This document shows, piece after piece, positions 60,429-64,000 of a DNA stretch of 64,000 nt. The stretch is from Puffinus mauretanicus (taxonomy: Eukaryota; Chordata; Aves; Procellariiformes; Procellariidae): positions 1,240,001 to 1,304,000 of the forward strand of contig JAJKFH010000385.1 in assembly GCA_023333565.1 (NCBI GenBank), read 5' to 3'. Under the pieces are notes generated by a model that worked only from the letters and a program-made list of their open reading frames with translations, was not told the DNA's origin and searched no databases. The position numbers and the translations under genes were made by a program. How positions within the stretch are numbered: the stretch's first letter is position 1; every line of letters begins with the position of its first letter.

Positions 60429-60997
60429 CTAATAAAGGAGTGGAGACAGACGAGGTCACTCCTGTCCCCACCTTCGTGAGCGGCAGGGGTGCTACGGCCA
60501 TGCCCATCTTCTGCAGAAGAGGCATCAGACGGACTTACAGAAGATAACAGACATGGCCAGATGGGCAAGGCAGGTAAAATGCCCCGACTCTCTCTTGTGA
60601 CAGGGGGACTGTAAGGTAGCACTCTCTCCAAATAACGTATGTCCCCACTGGAACTGCTGAGGCAGGAAAAAATCCACTTGGAAGGCTTGGAGGCCCCTTC
60701 TCCACAGTCCTTTCTCCCGCCAAAAGCATAACACTGAGCTAATGGCCCTGTAACTTTGTTTTGATTTCCCGAGCAGTCTTGAGTTACCTAATATCTGGCT
60801 GGCTTCCCTCAATGGCTTTCCAGCAAAGTAATTCTCAAATAGTTTTCTTTAGATACCAAATACTAGCTATCATGAAGTTCCTCCTGAAACCCCTGTTAAT
60901 AGTATCACAGGCCTTGATGCTAATCTTGCCTTTCTTTCCTGTTATTTTTCTTTCTGCCTGCATTGATAATCTTCTTTAACTTACTTGGACAGGAGAT

Positions 60998-61115
60998 GCA
61001 CACACACACATAAGTTTATATTTATTAATACATGTGTATATGTATATGTAAATGCACATATACAAGTGCATGTACACGTACACTATATGTATATGTACAT
61101 GTACATGTACATGTA
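60998..61115. repeat. (CA)n and (TACATG)n alternating purine-pyrimidine block
   Basis: A short CA run at 60998-61010 is followed by interrupted TG/TA/CA alternation and a perfect palindromic (GTACAT)n run at 61095-61115. Such sequence is prone to slippage, Z-DNA and cruciform formation. Confidence 0.85.
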
Positions 61116-64000
61116 GGCTAGTCTTATGAAGACAAATCCCCATGTTACTGCCAATTGCTTTCATTCTTTATGTTGCTAGTTCTTATATAATAGCATGCTT
61201 GGAGAATTACAGACCGGACAGAGGACTCATGCCAGGCAGTCTGCACCACAGACCACATACAATATATTCCTTAACTAGGCTGTCCTCTACTATCTATGAT
61301 TTGCCAACAAGGTTGCATCTGTATTCTGACAAGTGGTTAAAAGGAGATCTCTGTGATCAGGTTATTTACAACGGGACTTGAAACAGGAAGAGAAAGTGTA
61401 ACAGTAGGAAATGGTGCTGCATTCAGAAGAAGTTTTATATGGAGGCAGCACAGCAACTTTGGGAGATTCACAGCTCAAAGGTCATCTCTCTGGCACCTTT
61501 CAAGCAAAACAAAAAACAAAACCTAGGTAAATGCTAGTTTATGTCTGTGAAGGAACCATGAAGTACCACAAACCACTGGGTCAGCCCCTCATTCCCCAGG
61601 TTGCTCCCCAGTCACCTCTAAAGGCAACAGGTAAACTCAAGGACCTCAGAGACCATCCACCTTACTCATTTCTGTGACAGCAAAGACCTCTTGAATGTCT
61701 GTTCAGCATCTGTCTTGTAGGACTGATTTTGTGGCTAAGACACAGCAGCTCTTAGAGCTCTTTGGCAAGTGGAGGAAATGTGAGTAACCTGTCCTTAGGC
61801 TGGTGTCATGCTCACTTCTGCATGCATCCAGCCAACACAAACAGTGAGAGGACCAGGATAGGCGGTTCATCTGTTGCTTTACCATCCTCCTTGTCCTTTA
61901 AATGACTTGCATCTCTTGGGGAGCTAAGAAGAAGGATGCTTATGCTTAAGCCATGGAAGAACCAGGGACAACCTAACATCTGATATTCCTGTATTTCATT
62001 GTGCTAACCATGTAAATTGTGATAATTTGGCACACTAAAGATTTCAGCCCATATCCAGAAGATAGCATTTCAGGGGCCAGAAATGGTTGCTTAAGCCTGT
62101 ACCACAGTCACTGAATTTATTTCAGAAGGCATCAGTAATTTCAGTGATTGCTCTTTATTTGAAGACCTTGGAGAACCAGCACTACAGAGCAGCTCTAGCT
62201 CTGCATGGCTGCCCAAAGTTCTCCATGCTCCAGTCAAATACGAAGCACATATTTATGGCTCAAATTGGAATCAGACACTTCCAGCCTACCCAAATTGATC
62301 TGAGCAGAGACCATGTTAGTCAAAGCTTACACTCTCCTGGCAGTCACTGTTCTGTCTCTTTTCTGTTTCAGGGGGGAATTTCTGTTTGACAAACATGCTG
62401 GCATCAATCTCATAAAACCACGCTACAGATTAGGTGGAGGAAGAAATCTATCTCAGGGCTGCTTTGATAGCTCATTTTTAACCTTTATTTGAAGGGGGCT
62501 TAAAAATCAGAAAAGAAACTGAATTTTTTTAAGGGAGTATCAGGTTTTTTATTTTAGCTTTTTTATTATGATATAAACAAGGCGTTAGATTTACTTGTGA
62601 GCATGGCATCCCATGAGCATGCGTAAGACAGATTTATGAATGAAAATTTTCATAAATTTTAACATGAATAAGAACTTGCTCAAACATTAATATCGCCAAG
62701 TATTTGGCCATTTGTTAACTTTCTTTTGCAGTTTCAAAAACCTGCAAGGAGTGGAAGTAGAGCATGCAGTCTGTAGAAACAATTAGCCTGTGAGCAGTAT
62801 AGCAGAATGCAGCCGTTATGGCTCCAGAGCCTGCAAAAAGAGAACATGGACAGCAAATGATCAGCTGCCTATGGGAAGGGAATTGAAAATAACACCAGTT
62901 TAATCAAGCCATTTATCTGACAGGCAGATAATACTGGATAAGGATCTTTGTAGCAGGATTCATTCAATCTGTCAAACAGTGGGAGCTGGGGGAGTGTAAA
63001 TTCCTAAATAATCAATCCATGTAAAGAAATCTACTGTTTTACTGACGAAATTCTGTCAGCGAAAAGACAAGGCTTGGGCTTAGCTGTAAGACTTCATCCC
63101 CTACTTCTAAAGCACTTGTGATTCCAATCGTTTTCCGTCTGTGTTCAGAGCAGCGTTGCCTGGGTGGCCTGCCAACCTCTTATTCAAACAGGACCTCTGC
63201 TCTGGGCCTGAGGCCATGCCTTCAAGGGCATTTAGGTGACTGAAAATGCAGATAACTCTTGTCTAGGGCACCACCAGTTAAAAGCTCTATGAAATCTGTT
63301 GGCTTTAGGGCCTAATTTGTTTTGCTACATAGAAAACTCTTCTAGGTGTATGTCTCCAGCTTATCTGCCTTTCTTCTGCTCCTGGATCAGCAGTAGCACT
63401 GGTCTGTCCAGGTAGAAAGTGAGAAGAGGCAATAATCACTGGCTGAAAGTGTTCACACTGACTTCCTGGTGTTGAAGGAACAGGGGAAAATGCACAATTA
63501 ATGCAGGCAGCAGTTCACTCACCTTTGCAGACACTCACCTGTAATTACAGCCTTTTCTCACTGACAACCTTGAAGGGATGGGGATGCTCCTGACTGCTCC
63601 CTTGCAGGGTCTTGCTGGCGCTCATAATCCACAATTTGAGAAAAACAGTTTAATAAATACATAGAAGTGATGTGTATAAAGTGACTTGATTATAGAAGTG
63701 GAGAAGAAAGTAGCCCATCAGTCCCCCTACATCTCAACATCATCCAGAAAAGATCAGATTTTTTGCATTTTGGGCTTCGTGGTGAATTCAAATATCAAGG
63801 CCTAATTCTTCTTTTATGCCTCTATAATTCAGAAGTAACATGAGAGGAGAAGCTTACCACTGAACCTCAGATGAAAGGTATTTGTAACTGCTACAACTTC
63901 CAATTTTAAAAGAAAATATTTTAATTATGATGCAATGCAGTGGGAGTTAAAGAAGCTTACATTTCTGTTTATTTTACATGGTGCCCAATCCTTTTCTTTT

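Larger units (their letters stand above)
59920..60540. promoter_or_regulatory. CpG-elevated patch with CTCF-like motifs
   Basis: CpG frequency is clearly above the surrounding desert (for example ctccgcgctgcacga, cccgacagcgagt, gcggcaggggtgctacggcc). It contains a perfect match to the CTCF core on the minus strand and a one-mismatch match on the plus strand. It may be a distal regulatory or insulator element. The plus-strand frame at 60353-60547 is probably just GC-rich open sequence. Confidence 0.35.
45691..64000. other. Intergenic, gene desert to the window end
   Basis: No exon-like sequence or recognisable protein over 18 kb. The longest open frame (57363-57896 minus, 177 codons) has no family resemblance. 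Features seen: a poly(A) run (57935-57951), a TAAT cluster (54661-54725), a CpG-elevated patch with CTCF-like motifs (59920-60540) and an alternating purine-pyrimidine microsatellite block (60998-61115). I recognise no further CR1 or LTR by eye, though diverged copies may be missed. Confidence 0.6.

Noticed and set aside
60353..60547. Acidic 64-codon frame in the distal CpG patch
   Set aside because: Too short, without splice context; a regulatory explanation of the CpG patch is simpler.
1..64000. Search for tRNA, rRNA, CRISPR, operon or prokaryotic mobile-system features
   Set aside because: None seen; all features fit a vertebrate nuclear locus with one gene and a gene desert.

Overview
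This window is nuclear DNA from a bird. The evidence is a vertebrate gene with GT-AG introns, several CR1 LINE fragments (the dominant avian retrotransposon), and a solo endogenous-retrovirus LTR of a type I associate with Neoaves rather than with chicken. No bacterial, plasmid or phage features, CRISPR array, tRNA or rRNA were recognised.

The only protein-coding gene I can support is HAS2, hyaluronan synthase 2, on the + strand. Its three coding exons are 3022-3648, 8215-8316 and 10595-11524. They join in phase 0 to give a complete 552-residue protein, the usual HAS2 length. The A of the start codon is the first base after the splice acceptor, so all of the 5' UTR must lie on upstream exon(s) outside the window. 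Positions 1-3021 are therefore the 3' part of intron 1, and the promoter is not visible. The 3' UTR runs about 2 kb from 11525 to near 13570, with AUUUA pentamers, two distal poly(A) signals and possible proximal ones.

From about 13.6 kb to the end I see no exon-like sequence. This fits the gene desert flanking HAS2 in other vertebrates. It contains an ancient MIR-like SINE (13861-14000), CR1 fragments in both orientations (14300-14792 +, 18427-18502 -, 39081-39535 -, 43636-44112 - and ancient, 44844-45690 -), and a 552-bp solo LTR at 16488-17039 on the minus strand with a perfect 5-bp target-site duplication. There are also short simple repeats, including a 78-nt pure purine run at 40287-40364. 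The stretch 18.5-39 kb has almost no recognisable young transposon. Two TAAT-rich clusters (20.9 and 54.7 kb) and a CpG-elevated patch with CTCF-like motifs (59.9-60.5 kb) are candidate distal regulatory DNA, but this is inference.

I found no convincing novel multi-gene system. The more interesting points are regulatory or structural: the exon-boundary start codon, a skippable 102-nt exon carrying the catalytic DxD, a near-consensus pair of convergent CTCF motifs, the LTR promoter pointing back at HAS2, and an AT-rich inverted/tandem repeat in intron 1.
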